A DNA stretch of 64,000 nt from Flavobacterium endophyticum (GCF_003634455.1 NZ_RBLC01000001.1:1561927-1625926), one strand, 5' to 3'. Counted from the first letter of the stretch, positions 9,689 through 19,209 are shown. The notes: generated by a model from the sequence alone, not told the origin. Made by a program: numbers and translations.

Positions 9689-10918
9689 TTATAATTTATA
9701 AATTTTATCCAGAAAAGAATTCAAAATTTTATCTTTTGAAAAATTTTCAATCATATAAGTTCGGGCTTTTTTCCCTACCGTTTTTTGAAATTCTCGATCC
9801 TCTTTTATTTTTAAAATGTCTTCGAAAATCTGTTCTATTTCTTCATTATTATAAAAGCCCCAAGCTTGCGAAAGACGGATATGTTTGGCAACTTCTGAAC
9901 TTTGATCCCCAGTAATAATTGAAGGTCTAGCACTACTCATCATGCCTAAAATTTTAGACGGCATAACCGAGTCAATAATATCCGATTTTTGAAATAAAAC
10001 ATGCAAATCTGCACTGCACAACAAATCGGAAAGGTCTTCGTAAGGAATTGGTTCATAATATTTTATGAATTCACCTAATCCTTCCTGCTCTATTATTTTT
10101 AATAAATCGTTTTTAAAAGCACCTTCGCCGACTAAAACAAACTCAATGTCCTTATAAAGGCTTAATTTTTTTGCTAATGTAATATAAACATTCCAATTTT
10201 GTTTCTGACCAATATTACCAGAATATAAAATTGTGAATTTATCTCTGGAAATGTGTGGATGGTGGGTGTAATTTTCCGGATTAATAAAATCTACGTCGAC
10301 CCAATCAGGAAAAAAAACAGGATTAGTTTTTGGAGCTTTCTGCTTGATACGATCCACCATATTAAAACTTATAGAGCTTATGATATCTGATTTCGTAAAA
10401 AGGTAAGCTTCAATTTTATAGAGAATTTTTTTAAAGACTTTTGATGCGAAATTTTGTTTTAATAAACCAGAATCATAAGCGGCATCAAATTCAAAATCTT
10501 TAATCGATGTCCATAATTTTGCTTTTAATTTTCGCTTGAGATAAAGTCCTAACATGACATTTGTAGTGAAAGGAATGTTGCAAAAAATTAAATCAGCCTT
10601 TTTAATTTTCTTTAAATTGAACGCATTTCCATAGTTGAAAGACATTATATGCAAAATACGATGGAAAAAGTTTCGGTTTTTAGGAACATAAAATTTGTAT
10701 CGATGAATTTGCACACCATTGATTTCTTCAGAAAAGTAGTTAGGTTTGTCCTTATAATTTTTAGGAATTTCCCACATTGGATAATAAGGGAATCCTGTGA
10801 TTACAGATACATTATATCCTTTTGTCACTAAAAACTCTGCCAATTGAGATGTATATAGGCCTATAGCAGTATCTTCTGGTGCGTAATTAACAGTAATAAA
10901 AGTAATTTTTTTAATCAT
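9689..10918 (-). CDS. Family 4 glycosyltransferase, WcaI/WbuB-like
   Basis: First gene of the minus-strand polysaccharide operon, 409 residues. The N-terminus (NYAPEDTAIGLYTSQLAEFL followed by a GFPYYPMWEIP segment) matches the colanic-acid WcaI / WbuB group of GT4 enzymes. The C-terminal domain has ILYSGNIGQKQNW for donor binding and DLHVLFQ near the usual E-x7-E region. WcaI-like enzymes extend the lipid-linked oligosaccharide. The next gene starts one base after its stop. The transferred sugar may be the epimerase product, but that is inference from adjacency. Confidence 0.83.
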   Translation of the reverse strand: MIKKITFITVNYAPEDTAIGLYTSQLAEFLVTKGYNVSVITGFPYYPMWEIPKNYKDKPNYFSEEINGVQIHRYKFYVPKNRNFFHRILHIMSFNYGNAFNLKKIKKADLIFCNIPFTTNVMLGLYLKRKLKAKLWTSIKDFEFDAAYDSGLLKQNFASKVFKKILYKIEAYLFTKSDIISSISFNMVDRIKQKAPKTNPVFFPDWVDVDFINPENYTHHPHISRDKFTILYSGNIGQKQNWNVYITLAKKLSLYKDIEFVLVGEGAFKNDLLKIIEQEGLGEFIKYYEPIPYEDLSDLLCSADLHVLFQKSDIIDSVMPSKILGMMSSARPSIITGDQSSEVAKHIRLSQAWGFYNNEEIEQIFEDILKIKEDREFQKTVGKKARTYMIENFSKDKILNSFLDKIYKL

Positions 10919-11338
10919 AAAATTTTTCTAATAGCAGTATTAAATATTTTAGTCCTATTTAAATGCTATAAAATATTATTGTTTAATTTGATCCAATCAA
11001 TAAAAAAACTTTTTAGTTGATAAGAATCAATAGTATATTCCTAAGTTACAAATCAAATTAATTTTAGCAACCCCCCAAATGTTATATTTACAACTTAAGT
11101 TAAAATACTTTTTCAAAAAAAATTGAAATAATATTGCAAATATAAATCTATCAATCAAATTTTTTACTTTTTTTGCAATTGAATTCTAATATTTAGGAAA
11201 ACATACAAACGAAATAAACATTTCATTCTTCTTATTTTTGATATAAGTTGGAAATAATTGCAAAACATCAGGCAAGATAAGCTTTACTTTTGTTATTTTG
11301 CGTTGAATTGAAAGTTGATTTCTGCCAAAAAAGGTAAT
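10919..11338. other. Long AT-rich divergent intergenic region
   Basis: About 420 bases separate the two divergent polysaccharide operons. No plausible ORF is visible. It contains a plus-strand TAnnTTTG element (11285-11292), a minus-strand candidate (TATATTTG, reverse of 11137-11144) and a 10-base palindrome AACTTAAGTT at 11092-11101 that could be an operator. If the minus element is used, the left operon has an untranslated leader of about 200 bases. I find no recognisable riboswitch. Confidence 0.5.
11285..11292 (+). promoter_or_regulatory. Bacteroidota -7 promoter element (TACTTTTG)
   Basis: TACTTTTG fits TAnnTTTG and lies 46 bases upstream of ATG 11339, the start chosen for the UDP-xylose synthase gene. 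A TTG lies 24 bases further upstream, slightly far for a -33 element. Confidence 0.55.
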
Positions 11339-12322
11339 ATGAAAAGAATACTTATAACTGGCGCGGCTGGATTTTTAGGATCCCATCTATGTGACCGTTT
11401 TATAGCAGAAGGATATCATGTAATTGGAATGGATAATCTCATTACGGGTGATCTAAAAAATATCGAACACTTATTCAAGCTTGAGAATTTCGAATTCTAC
11501 CATCACGATATTACCAAATTTGTTCATATTCCGGGCAAGTTAGACTATATATTACATTTTGCTTCCCCAGCAAGTCCTATAGATTACCTTAAAATTCCTA
11601 TACAGACATTAAAGGTAGGGTCTTTAGGCACTCATAATCTTTTAGGATTGGCAAGAGTAAAAAAAGCAAGAATTTTGATTGCATCTACATCTGAAGTCTA
11701 TGGAGACCCACTGGTTCATCCGCAGACAGAAGAATATTACGGAAACGTAAATACGATAGGGCCAAGAGGTGTTTATGATGAAGCAAAACGTTTCCAAGAA
11801 TCTATTACAATGGCATATCACACTTTTCATGGTGTTGAAACCAGAATAGTCAGGATTTTCAACACTTATGGACCAAGAATGCGATTAAATGACGGTAGAG
11901 TGATTCCAGCATTTATCGGACAGGCTTTAAGAGGAGAAGATTTGACTATATTTGGCGACGGTATGCAGACCCGATCTTTCTGTTATGTAGACGATCAGGT
12001 AGAAGGAATTTATAGGCTGTTACATTCTGATTATTCGCTTCCAGTTAATATTGGAAACCCAGATGAAATAACGATCAAGGATTTCGCAGAAGAAATTATC
12101 AAGTTGACAGGTACTAACCAAAAAGTGGTATATCATCCGCTGCCGATAAACGATCCGCTGCAAAGACAGCCTGATATAACAAAAGCCAAAGAGCTGCTAG
12201 GCTGGGAAGCCAAAGTGTCAAGATCCGAGGGAATGAGAATTACCTATGAATATTTTAAATCTTTATCATCAGAAGAATTGTTGAAGGAAGAACATAAAGA
12301 TTTTTCAAAATATATTTTTTAA
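11339..12322 (+). CDS. UDP-glucuronate decarboxylase (UDP-xylose synthase)
   Basis: From ATG 11339 the protein has 327 residues. An in-frame TTG at 11315 would add eight residues before the nucleotide-binding strand and is less likely. The NAD motif GAAGFLG is at residues 8-14. STSEVYGDP (116-124) carries the Glu119 that marks UDP-glucuronate decarboxylases among SDRs. Tyr146 and Lys150 lie in the YDEAK active-site motif, and [10 protein letters not shown] follows. The enzyme oxidises and decarboxylates UDP-glucuronate to UDP-xylose, a donor sugar. It opens the plus-strand polysaccharide operon and abuts the WcaJ-like gene without a gap. Confidence 0.9.
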   Translation: MKRILITGAAGFLGSHLCDRFIAEGYHVIGMDNLITGDLKNIEHLFKLENFEFYHHDITKFVHIPGKLDYILHFASPASPIDYLKIPIQTLKVGSLGTHNLLGLARVKKARILIASTSEVYGDPLVHPQTEEYYGNVNTIGPRGVYDEAKRFQESITMAYHTFHGVETRIVRIFNTYGPRMRLNDGRVIPAFIGQALRGEDLTIFGDGMQTRSFCYVDDQVEGIYRLLHSDYSLPVNIGNPDEITIKDFAEEIIKLTGTNQKVVYHPLPINDPLQRQPDITKAKELLGWEAKVSRSEGMRITYEYFKSLSSEELLKEEHKDFSKYIF

Positions 12323-13675
12323 GTGCGCAAAAAAACAGGAAGATATTCTGGCTACATCAGGCCATTTTCATATATGCTGGATTTGATTATTATCAATATC
12401 CTAGCAAACTTCCTATTGCCACAAACATTAAATTTATTAGGATATCACTTTTTTATATCAATCTCGTGGCTGGTGATTGCTTGGAATATTGGATTTTATG
12501 AAGTATATCGTTATACAAAAGTCATTGAAATCTTTAGCAGTATACTAAAGCAATATTTCTTCTTCTTACTTATAAATTTTGCCTTTATAGGATTTTATCT
12601 GAAATTTTCAGAGCCTTCAAAAATGATTCAATTTGTTTCATTTTCGCTCATTCTTGTAGGCCTTGCAAAATTTTTTATTTATTTTTCTTTAAGAAGGTTT
12701 AGGGTTGTTTTTGGAGGAAACTTTCGAAGAGTTGTTATTGTTGGTAATGGAAAAAGTGTAACTCAGCTAGAAGAGTTCTTTAATGAAAATCCAGATTATG
12801 GTTACAAACTGGAAAAAAAGTTTACTCTTGTCCCAAACAAAAGGGAACAAGTTGAAGAATGCTTCAATTTTGTCATGGAAAATAAAATTGATGAAATCTA
12901 TTGCTCCCTTGCAGAATTATCAAATTCTGAGGTAAATAAATTTATTGATTTTACAGACAATAATTTAAAAATACTAAAATTTCTTCCGGACAATAAAGAA
13001 GTCTTGGCGAGAAATTTAATTTTTGATTATTATGATTACATTCCAATTATATCAATCAGAAACATACCGTTAGACGAAACGGCAAATAAAGTTATTAAAA
13101 GGGCATTTGATATTATCTTCTCTTTAGTTGTCATTATCGGTATTTTATCATGGCTAATACCGATTTTAGCCATATTGATAAGAATCGAATCAAAAGGCAG
13201 TGTTTTCTTTAAGCAAAAAAGAAACGGATTGAATTACAAAGAATTCTATTGCTATAAATTCCGTTCGATGAGACTAAATGAGATAGCAGATTTATATCAA
13301 GTTTCTAAAAATGACCCAAGAATAACAAGAGTAGGGAAATTCATTAGAAAAACCAGCATAGACGAATTACCTCAATTCTTTAATGTCTTATTAGGAGATA
13401 TGTCGGTTGTTGGACCAAGACCGCACATGGTAAGCCACACGGAAATGTATGCCAGGAGAATCGACAAATTTATGGTGCGCCATTTTATCAAGCCAGGTAT
13501 TACGGGACTTGCCCAGACTAAAGGCTTCCGTGGAGAAGTAGAGAGCGATAAGGATATTATTTATCGCGTAAAATTTGATATTTTTTATCTTGAAAACTGG
13601 TCTTTGCTTTTAGACATAAAAATTATCTTCCTTACAGTAGTCAACGCAATAAAAGGAGAAGAAAAAGCCTATTAG
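12323..13675 (+). CDS. Undecaprenyl-phosphate glycosyl-1-phosphate transferase (WcaJ family)
   Basis: The 450-residue polyprenol phosphate hexose-1-phosphate transferase starts the lipid-linked repeat unit. It has an N-terminal block of membrane helices, a central Rossmann-like soluble region (RVVIVGNGKSV) and a C-terminal catalytic domain. That domain begins at KRAFDIIFSLVVII near residue 255 and contains KFRSMR, KTSIDELPQFFNVL, MSVVGPRPHM and KPGITGLAQ. GTG at 12323 immediately follows the upstream stop, and the resulting N-terminus (RKKTGRYSGYIRP) fits the family. The first ATG at codon 17 would remove part of the first helix region. The first sugar cannot be fixed from sequence. Confidence 0.88.
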   Translation: MRKKTGRYSGYIRPFSYMLDLIIINILANFLLPQTLNLLGYHFFISISWLVIAWNIGFYEVYRYTKVIEIFSSILKQYFFFLLINFAFIGFYLKFSEPSKMIQFVSFSLILVGLAKFFIYFSLRRFRVVFGGNFRRVVIVGNGKSVTQLEEFFNENPDYGYKLEKKFTLVPNKREQVEECFNFVMENKIDEIYCSLAELSNSEVNKFIDFTDNNLKILKFLPDNKEVLARNLIFDYYDYIPIISIRNIPLDETANKVIKRAFDIIFSLVVIIGILSWLIPILAILIRIESKGSVFFKQKRNGLNYKEFYCYKFRSMRLNEIADLYQVSKNDPRITRVGKFIRKTSIDELPQFFNVLLGDMSVVGPRPHMVSHTEMYARRIDKFMVRHFIKPGITGLAQTKGFRGEVESDKDIIYRVKFDIFYLENWSLLLDIKIIFLTVVNAIKGEEKAY

Positions 13676-13677
13676 CA

Positions 13678-14454
13678 ATGGAAGAACATCTCGTTTCCAT
13701 TATTACTCCTTCTTTCAATTCAGAAAAATTTATTTCAGAGACTATCAAATCGGTTCAAAATCAGACCTACAAAAATTGGGAAATGATTATAGTCGATGAT
13801 GGATCTGTTGATAAGACTATTTCCATTGTTGAAAGTCATCTTCATGATAAACGAATCCAGCTACATCAACAAAAGCAAAATTACGGAACCGGAATTGCTC
13901 GAAATAAAGCAGTTTCTCTAGCCAAGGGTAGATATATTGCCTTTCTTGATTCAGATGATTTATGGAAGCCCGAAAAGCTTCAGAAGCAGATAAAATTCAT
14001 GGTTTCGGAAAACCAGCCTTTCACTTTTTCATTTTATGAATGTATGGATGAAAATGGTAATGCTTTAGGTAAAATAATCGAAGCACCAAAAATCCTTACT
14101 TATCACCAATTGTTCTGGAGCAATTTGATTGGAAATCTGACAGGTATTTACGATTCGGCCTTTTTAGGAAAAATAACAATTTCTTCCATTAGAAAGCGCC
14201 AAGATTGGATGATGTGGCTCACAATCTTGAAAAAAACAAAAACCGCAAAACCAGTTCCTGAAAACTTGGCAATTTATAGAATCAGAGAAAATTCTATTTC
14301 AGCTTCAAAGACAGCGTTATTGAGACATAATTATAATGTATATAGAAACTTCCATAAATTAAATGTTATCGTTTCAATAGGTTGCATGATCGGCTTCCTG
14401 TTCGTGCATTTTTTTATCAAGCCGAAATATGTGAAAAAACGTAAACTAAAGTAA
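13678..14454 (+). CDS. Family 2 glycosyltransferase
   Basis: The 258-residue GT-A enzyme opens with VSIITPSFNSEKFISETIKS and IIVDDGSVDKT, followed by the DSDD metal motif at residues 81-84 (AFLDSDDLWKPEKL). A hydrophobic segment near the C-terminus (IGCMIGFLFVHFFI) may attach it to the membrane. It resembles WcaA/WfgS-type transferases of exopolysaccharide clusters. It starts two bases after the WcaJ-like gene, and its last nine bases overlap the end of the convergent PaaK-like gene. It probably adds a second sugar to the lipid-linked primer. Confidence 0.87.
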   Translation: MEEHLVSIITPSFNSEKFISETIKSVQNQTYKNWEMIIVDDGSVDKTISIVESHLHDKRIQLHQQKQNYGTGIARNKAVSLAKGRYIAFLDSDDLWKPEKLQKQIKFMVSENQPFTFSFYECMDENGNALGKIIEAPKILTYHQLFWSNLIGNLTGIYDSAFLGKITISSIRKRQDWMMWLTILKKTKTAKPVPENLAIYRIRENSISASKTALLRHNYNVYRNFHKLNVIVSIGCMIGFLFVHFFIKPKYVKKRKLK

Positions 14455-15756
14455 TGACTGAAACTGTTTGAGCTTTCCTCGATTAGTACGTGCCAGAGAA
14501 GTCTTTTGCACAAATACAAACCTCAGATTTGGCTCCAAGTATAAGGAAATAGCGTCCTCAATTTTAGAAATCTGTTCCAAAGACAATTCTTTTTCGCTTA
14601 CATACTCTATCTCGAACGAATCAATTTTTGTCTGCTTTACGATAAATTCTTTTACATTTCCATCGTCTTCTATGATACTTTTCGTCACATAATAAAAAGT
14701 CAGTCCGGGTGATTTTTTTCCGCTTGGAAGGATGGCGATATCGTTTGTTCGACCAATCAATTGCTTGAGAATTGGCTTTTTAAAAGTACTTTCTATAGCT
14801 AAAATTCCAATATCTCCAATATCATATCGGATGAACGGATGGGCCTTATTATACAACGATGTGATTACAATACGACCTTCTTTTCCATTAGGAACCGGCT
14901 GATTGGCATCGTCCAAGATTTCAACAAACAAGGTTTCGGCATTGACCTGCCATTCTCCTTTGGAATTTTCAAAAGCAATCAGGTCCAGTTCTGAAGCACC
15001 ATATTCATTGACAATAGGAATTCCAAATTGCTTTTCCATTAAGATTTTATCTTTCTCAAAAAGCATCTCAGAGGTCACTATACATACCTTTAGTGTCGGA
15101 CATATCTCCTTTAGTAAGATATTTTTTCGTTCCAAATATTTGGCAAATAATACGATAGAACTCGTATATCCATTGATGTAATCGAATTTCTTATTGCGAA
15201 AATGATTTAAAAACTTTTCCAAAACAGCATCCGATAAATCAAAAATAGGAAAGCGAAACCGATGTCCCAGAAAGTCCTTCAAGCGTTCTTTTTTATTTCC
15301 GATAAAATCCAAAGGAATTCCATAAAACCGTGCTTGGAAAGAAGAGTTGAAGTCAATACCGTGCCATCCAAAACGATACATGTTTGAAGCCCAAGTCATC
15401 GCATGGCAGTATTTGTCTTTTGCAAAAATAAACGGATCTCCGCTAGATCCCGAAGTCTTATTGATAAATAATTTTTTATGATCAAAACTTTTGGAGAGCC
15501 TTTGTTGCAATGGTTGTTGTAAATCTTTTTTAGTAATTACAGGCAAACTATTCCAATTATCAGAAGTTTTTCCAGAAGCCAGTTGCTTATAAAAATGATT
15601 GTTATTCAAGTGAAAATCGACAATTTCTTTTCTTTTCCCAAGAATATAATGCTCATAGCTGGCTTCAGGAATATTAAGAATATTCTCAAATTCCAGCTGA
15701 GCCTCTTTTATCGGAAAGCCACTAATTTTCAAGGAAAAGTCAAATAGTTTAAACAC
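14446..15756 (-). CDS. PaaK/CapK-like AMP-forming ligase
   Basis: The 436-residue protein belongs to the phenylacetate-CoA ligase (PaaK) branch of the ANL adenylating superfamily. It shows the phosphate-binding loop in KTSGSSGDPF near residue 98, the VNEYGASELD adenine-side motif, the RYDIGDIG aspartate motif and the IGRTND hinge. Homologues in capsule loci are often called CapK. The substrate is not known and no phenylacetate pathway genes are nearby, so a role in modifying surface glycans is an inference from position. It is transcribed convergently with the GT2 gene and overlaps it by nine bases. Confidence 0.78.
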   Translation of the reverse strand: MFKLFDFSLKISGFPIKEAQLEFENILNIPEASYEHYILGKRKEIVDFHLNNNHFYKQLASGKTSDNWNSLPVITKKDLQQPLQQRLSKSFDHKKLFINKTSGSSGDPFIFAKDKYCHAMTWASNMYRFGWHGIDFNSSFQARFYGIPLDFIGNKKERLKDFLGHRFRFPIFDLSDAVLEKFLNHFRNKKFDYINGYTSSIVLFAKYLERKNILLKEICPTLKVCIVTSEMLFEKDKILMEKQFGIPIVNEYGASELDLIAFENSKGEWQVNAETLFVEILDDANQPVPNGKEGRIVITSLYNKAHPFIRYDIGDIGILAIESTFKKPILKQLIGRTNDIAILPSGKKSPGLTFYYVTKSIIEDDGNVKEFIVKQTKIDSFEIEYVSEKELSLEQISKIEDAISLYLEPNLRFVFVQKTSLARTNRGKLKQFQSLL

Positions 15757-15811
15757 AGTCGAAAGTTGATAGTTTTTAGTAAATTAATTATTTTTTATGT
15801 TCAAAAGCAAT

Positions 15812-15819
15812 TAATTTTG
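15812..15819 (+). promoter_or_regulatory. Bacteroidota -7 promoter element for purD (TAATTTTG)
   Basis: TAATTTTG lies 26 bases before the purD ATG and matches TAnnTTTG. No clear -33 TTG is visible. Confidence 0.55.
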
Positions 15820-15845
15820 GCACATATTAAACAAACTACACAACA

Positions 15846-17117
15846 ATGACAATTTTATTATTAGGTTCTGGCGGAAGAGAGCATGCTTTGGCTTGGAAAA
15901 TGCTGCAGAGCGATAAATGCTCAAAACTTTTTGTGGCACCTGGAAATGCTGGTACAGAAGCAATTGCAAAAAATATCAATATTAGTCCAACTGACTTTGA
16001 AGCGATAAAAAATTTCGTACTCCAAGAAAAAGTAGAAATGGTTGTTGTGGGTCCCGAAGATCCTTTAGTGGCTGGAATTTATGATTTTTTCAAAAATGAT
16101 GAGGCACTACAGAATATTCCCGTTATAGGTCCGTCAAAAAAAGGCGCTCAATTAGAAGGAAGCAAAGAATTTGCAAAAGAATTTCTAGTAAAACATAATA
16201 TTCCTACGGCAGCTTATGGCAGTTTTACCAAAGAAACTTTAGAAAAAGGACAAAAATTTTTAGAAACGTTGAGTCCTCCTTATGTTTTGAAAGCAGATGG
16301 ATTGGCGGCAGGGAAAGGAGTTCTAATTATCCAAGATTTAGAAGAAGCAAAAGCAGAATTGAAGAATATGCTTGTTGATGAAAAATTTGGACAAGCGAGC
16401 TCAAAAGTGGTCATCGAAGAATTTTTAGACGGAATAGAACTTAGCTGTTTTGTTTTGACTGACGGTAAAAGCTACAAGATTCTGCCTACGGCAAAAGATT
16501 ACAAAAGAATTGGTGAAGGCGATACCGGCTTGAATACAGGCGGTATGGGAGCAGTTTCCCCAGTTCCGTTTGCTGATGCTGTTTTGCTGGAAAAAATCGA
16601 AAATAGAATCGTAAAACCGACAATTGACGGTTTGCAAAAAGATGGAATCGAATACAAAGGTTTTGTATTTATCGGTTTGATCAATGTGAAGAATGAGCCG
16701 ATGGTAATTGAATACAACGTCAGAATGGGCGATCCAGAAACAGAAGTTGTAATTCCGAGGCTTACATCTGACTTAGTAGAACTATTTTTGGCTGTGGCTG
16801 ACGAAAAGCTGGATCAAGTTTCTTTAGAAGTCGATCCAAGGAGCGCTACGACTATCATGGTCGTTTCTGGTGGTTATCCGGAAGAGTATGAAAAAGGAAA
16901 AGCAATTTCTGGAATCGAAAATGTTACCGATTCTATTGTTTTCCATGCGGGAACTAAAACCGTTGATGGACAAGTAGTAACCAATGGTGGTAGGGTTTTG
17001 GCGGTAACATCTTACGGCGATAACTTTAAAGAAGCGATACAAAAATCCTATCAAAATATCGACAAGCTGAAATTTGAGAAGATGTATTTCCGAAAAGATA
17101 TCGGGTTTGATTTATAA
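15846..17117 (+). CDS. purD: Phosphoribosylamine-glycine ligase
   Basis: The 423-residue protein has normal family length. It begins ILLLGSGGREHALAWK, the GAR-synthetase N-terminal signature, followed by GPEDPLVAGI. The ATP-grasp region contains KADGLAAGKGV, EEFLDGIELS and NVRMGDPETEVV, with a C-terminal FHAGT segment. It catalyses the ATP-dependent joining of glycine to phosphoribosylamine in purine synthesis in the cytosol. It is a single-gene unit with its own promoter element upstream and a strong terminator just after the stop. Confidence 0.97.
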   Translation: MTILLLGSGGREHALAWKMLQSDKCSKLFVAPGNAGTEAIAKNINISPTDFEAIKNFVLQEKVEMVVVGPEDPLVAGIYDFFKNDEALQNIPVIGPSKKGAQLEGSKEFAKEFLVKHNIPTAAYGSFTKETLEKGQKFLETLSPPYVLKADGLAAGKGVLIIQDLEEAKAELKNMLVDEKFGQASSKVVIEEFLDGIELSCFVLTDGKSYKILPTAKDYKRIGEGDTGLNTGGMGAVSPVPFADAVLLEKIENRIVKPTIDGLQKDGIEYKGFVFIGLINVKNEPMVIEYNVRMGDPETEVVIPRLTSDLVELFLAVADEKLDQVSLEVDPRSATTIMVVSGGYPEEYEKGKAISGIENVTDSIVFHAGTKTVDGQVVTNGGRVLAVTSYGDNFKEAIQKSYQNIDKLKFEKMYFRKDIGFDL

Positions 17118-17125
17118 TCCAATAA

Positions 17126-17164
17126 AAAATCCGAGAAGCAATAGTTATCGCTTCTCGGATTTTC
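17126..17164. terminator. Strong intrinsic terminator after purD
   Basis: A stem with arms AATCCGAGAAGC and GCTTCTCGGATT is flanked by an A-tract and a T-tract. It lies between purD and the convergent 76-residue gene and can act in both directions. Confidence 0.85.
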
Positions 17165-17181
17165 ATTATAATAAGTTCGGC

Positions 17182-17412
17182 TTATTTTAAGAAAGAATGA
17201 GCCGTAGTATCTTGAAATTCATCGTTATTAGCTTTGTGTAATTGCAGCTGTTTGATCCAGTAAACAATTGCTACTGCGCAAATAATCATAAAAATCCAGT
17301 TCAATGTGTTGGCAGCCCACCAGTTTTTTAGTTCTAAAGCTCTGAAAAAGTCAAGCGGTTTGAACAAAATGTCTACGAATAAATATTGTATTCCTTCAAA
17401 AAATGATTTCAT
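17182..17412 (-). CDS. Small membrane protein, DUF6341-like
   Basis: A 76-residue protein with an amphipathic N-terminus, one clear membrane helix (residues about 33-52, ending in YWIKQLQL) and a polar tail. It resembles the short DUF6341 proteins of flavobacteria that sit between purD and the DUF6427 gene. Function unknown. It is divergent from the gene at 17531, and a minus-strand promoter element lies about 100 bases upstream. Confidence 0.75.
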   Translation of the reverse strand: MKSFFEGIQYLFVDILFKPLDFFRALELKNWWAANTLNWIFMIICAVAIVYWIKQLQLHKANNDEFQDTTAHSFLK

Positions 17413-17510
17413 ATCGTTTCTTTATGTTGTTATTTTATGAATCTTCTAAAATTTTTGTACAGACTAACTTTATAATAGTTCATTTTAGAACAAGTAGTAT
17501 CTTTACACTG

Positions 17511-17518
17511 CAAAAGTA
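17511..17518 (-). promoter_or_regulatory. Minus-strand -7 promoter element (TACTTTTG)
   Basis: The complement reads TACTTTTG, matching TAnnTTTG, in the divergent region before the DUF6341-like gene. The leader would be about 90 bases. Confidence 0.4.
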
Positions 17519-17530
17519 TAAAATATCCTT

Positions 17531-18460
17531 ATGATAACAAGCGTTTTTAGCAAATCTCGACCGTTAAATTATATAATTATTTCAGCGCTTCTGGTTATAT
17601 GCTATTTTTTATACCTTCAAAAAGCTCCAGAATTGGTTGATTCTGTTAATGGAATTATGACCAGAACTGGACTTCTGCTGCTTTTGATAGGTTCGCTTTT
17701 TATCATAAACTTCGTGACCAAAAAGAATGGATTGAGCAAAGACAATAGCTATACCTTTCTTTTCTTCTTTTCATTCCTGATTTTATTTCCGACAACATTA
17801 GTCAACACAAATCTCATTATTTCTAATTTTTTTATACTCTTGGCGTTGCGGAGATTGATTTCTTTGCAATCGCTGCTCACGCCTAAAGAAAAAATATTCG
17901 ATGCTTCGCTTTGGATTTTTCTAGCGGCAATCTTTCACTTTTGGAGTATTTTGTTCATTTTGATTGTTTTTGTCTCCATCCTTTTTCATGTCTCGAGAGA
18001 TTATAGAAACTGGGTACTGCCTTTTATTTCCTTTTTTGCTGTAGGAGTCATAGCATTGATGTATGCTTTAATTTTTGACCAAAGCTTGATAGAAACGATA
18101 GTTGACAGCGCTTTGATTGATTTCAATTTCAATTATTTTACGAATAATTATCAGAACTTTGCCCTTTCATTATACCTAGTTACTGCAACCTTCTTTTTTA
18201 TTACGCAAGCCTTGACATTGCCTAATAAACCGTTGAATATGCAATCGTCCTACAAGAAAATTATTGTCGCATTTATTATCGGTGCGGTTGTTTTCCTGAT
18301 TTCTTCGGACAAGAATAATAGTCTTTTGATCTATACGTTTGCTCCAGTGGCCATCATGGCGACCAACCATATTGAGTCCATGCAGGTCAATTGGCTGAAA
18401 GAAACTTTTGTTTATGTAATTGTCGGCTGTAGCGTACTGACTTTTTTCTCGCAATTATAA
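17531..18460 (+). CDS. Polytopic membrane protein, DUF6427-like
   Basis: A 309-residue protein with about nine hydrophobic helices and few polar loops. It matches the flavobacterial DUF6427 family in size, composition and neighbourhood (purD, DUF6341, upp, DUF4254). No catalytic motif is visible and the function is unknown. Its stop codon overlaps the end of the convergent upp gene by six bases. Confidence 0.75.
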   Translation: MITSVFSKSRPLNYIIISALLVICYFLYLQKAPELVDSVNGIMTRTGLLLLLIGSLFIINFVTKKNGLSKDNSYTFLFFFSFLILFPTTLVNTNLIISNFFILLALRRLISLQSLLTPKEKIFDASLWIFLAAIFHFWSILFILIVFVSILFHVSRDYRNWVLPFISFFAVGVIALMYALIFDQSLIETIVDSALIDFNFNYFTNNYQNFALSLYLVTATFFFITQALTLPNKPLNMQSSYKKIIVAFIIGAVVFLISSDKNNSLLIYTFAPVAIMATNHIESMQVNWLKETFVYVIVGCSVLTFFSQL

Positions 18461-19108
18461 CTTATTGCCATACGCCAAATCGCCTGCATCTCCTAAGCCT
18501 GGCACGATATAGTTTTTTTCGTTCAGCTTTTCGTCCAAAGTAGCGACCCACAGGTGGCAATAATCTGGGAGATGTTTTTGGAGATAAGAAATTCCTTCCG
18601 GAACAGCGATCACGACAGCAATATGCACTTCTTTTGGAGTTCCTTTTTCCATCAGTTTATTAAAAACAGCAACCATAGACTGGCCTGTCGCAAGCATTGG
18701 ATCGATCAATAAAAGATTTTTGTTTTCGATGCTCGGAACAGCCTGGTATTCTACTTTTATGTCAAATGCATCGTCGTTATTATAATGATGGCGGTAAGCC
18801 GATACAAATCCGTTTTCCGCGCTGTCAAAATAATTCAGAAAACCAAGATGTAGAGGCAGTCCAGCTCTTAAAATAGAACATAATACTAAGTCATCCTGAA
18901 TTTCGGTAGTCTTTTTGATGCCAAGCGGCGTCTGGATTTCTACATCTTTATAATGAAGGTTCTTGCTCAATTCATACGACATTATTTCGCCAATCCGCTC
19001 AATATTCCTGCGGAAACGCATGCTGTCTTTTTGGACATTGACATTTCTGATTTGGCCCAAGAAATGATTCAGTACGCTGTTGGCTTCTGATAAATAATGT
19101 ACTTGCAT
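18455..19108 (-). CDS. upp: Uracil phosphoribosyltransferase
   Basis: From ATG 19108 the protein has 217 residues. A TTG at 19138 would add ten residues not expected in the family. It carries RAGLPLHLGFL and the PRPP-binding loop LLIDPMLATGQSM. A C-terminal GLGDAGDLAYG closes the uracil site. It converts uracil and PRPP to UMP in pyrimidine salvage. It is convergent with the DUF6427 gene and divergent from the DUF4254 gene. Confidence 0.93.
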   Translation of the reverse strand: MQVHYLSEANSVLNHFLGQIRNVNVQKDSMRFRRNIERIGEIMSYELSKNLHYKDVEIQTPLGIKKTTEIQDDLVLCSILRAGLPLHLGFLNYFDSAENGFVSAYRHHYNNDDAFDIKVEYQAVPSIENKNLLLIDPMLATGQSMVAVFNKLMEKGTPKEVHIAVVIAVPEGISYLQKHLPDYCHLWVATLDEKLNEKNYIVPGLGDAGDLAYGNKL

Positions 19109-19183
19109 AGTTTTATAAGTGTAAGGTTTGGAATTCAAGGCTCTGAAATCTGAAATTTTTACCAGCCATAAAGGTATAAAAAG

Positions 19184-19191
19184 TATATTTG
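19184..19191 (+). promoter_or_regulatory. -7 promoter element (TATATTTG)
   Basis: TATATTTG lies 18 bases before ATG 19210. It overlaps the in-frame TTG at 19189, so translation cannot begin there. This decides the start of the DUF4254 gene. Confidence 0.6.
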
Positions 19192-19209
19192 TATTTTAAT
19201 TGTAAATAT

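Noticed and set aside
18176..18454. 92-residue ORF antisense to the DUF6427 gene, upstream of nothing
   Set aside because: Shadow frame of a membrane protein; polar composition and no homologous pattern.
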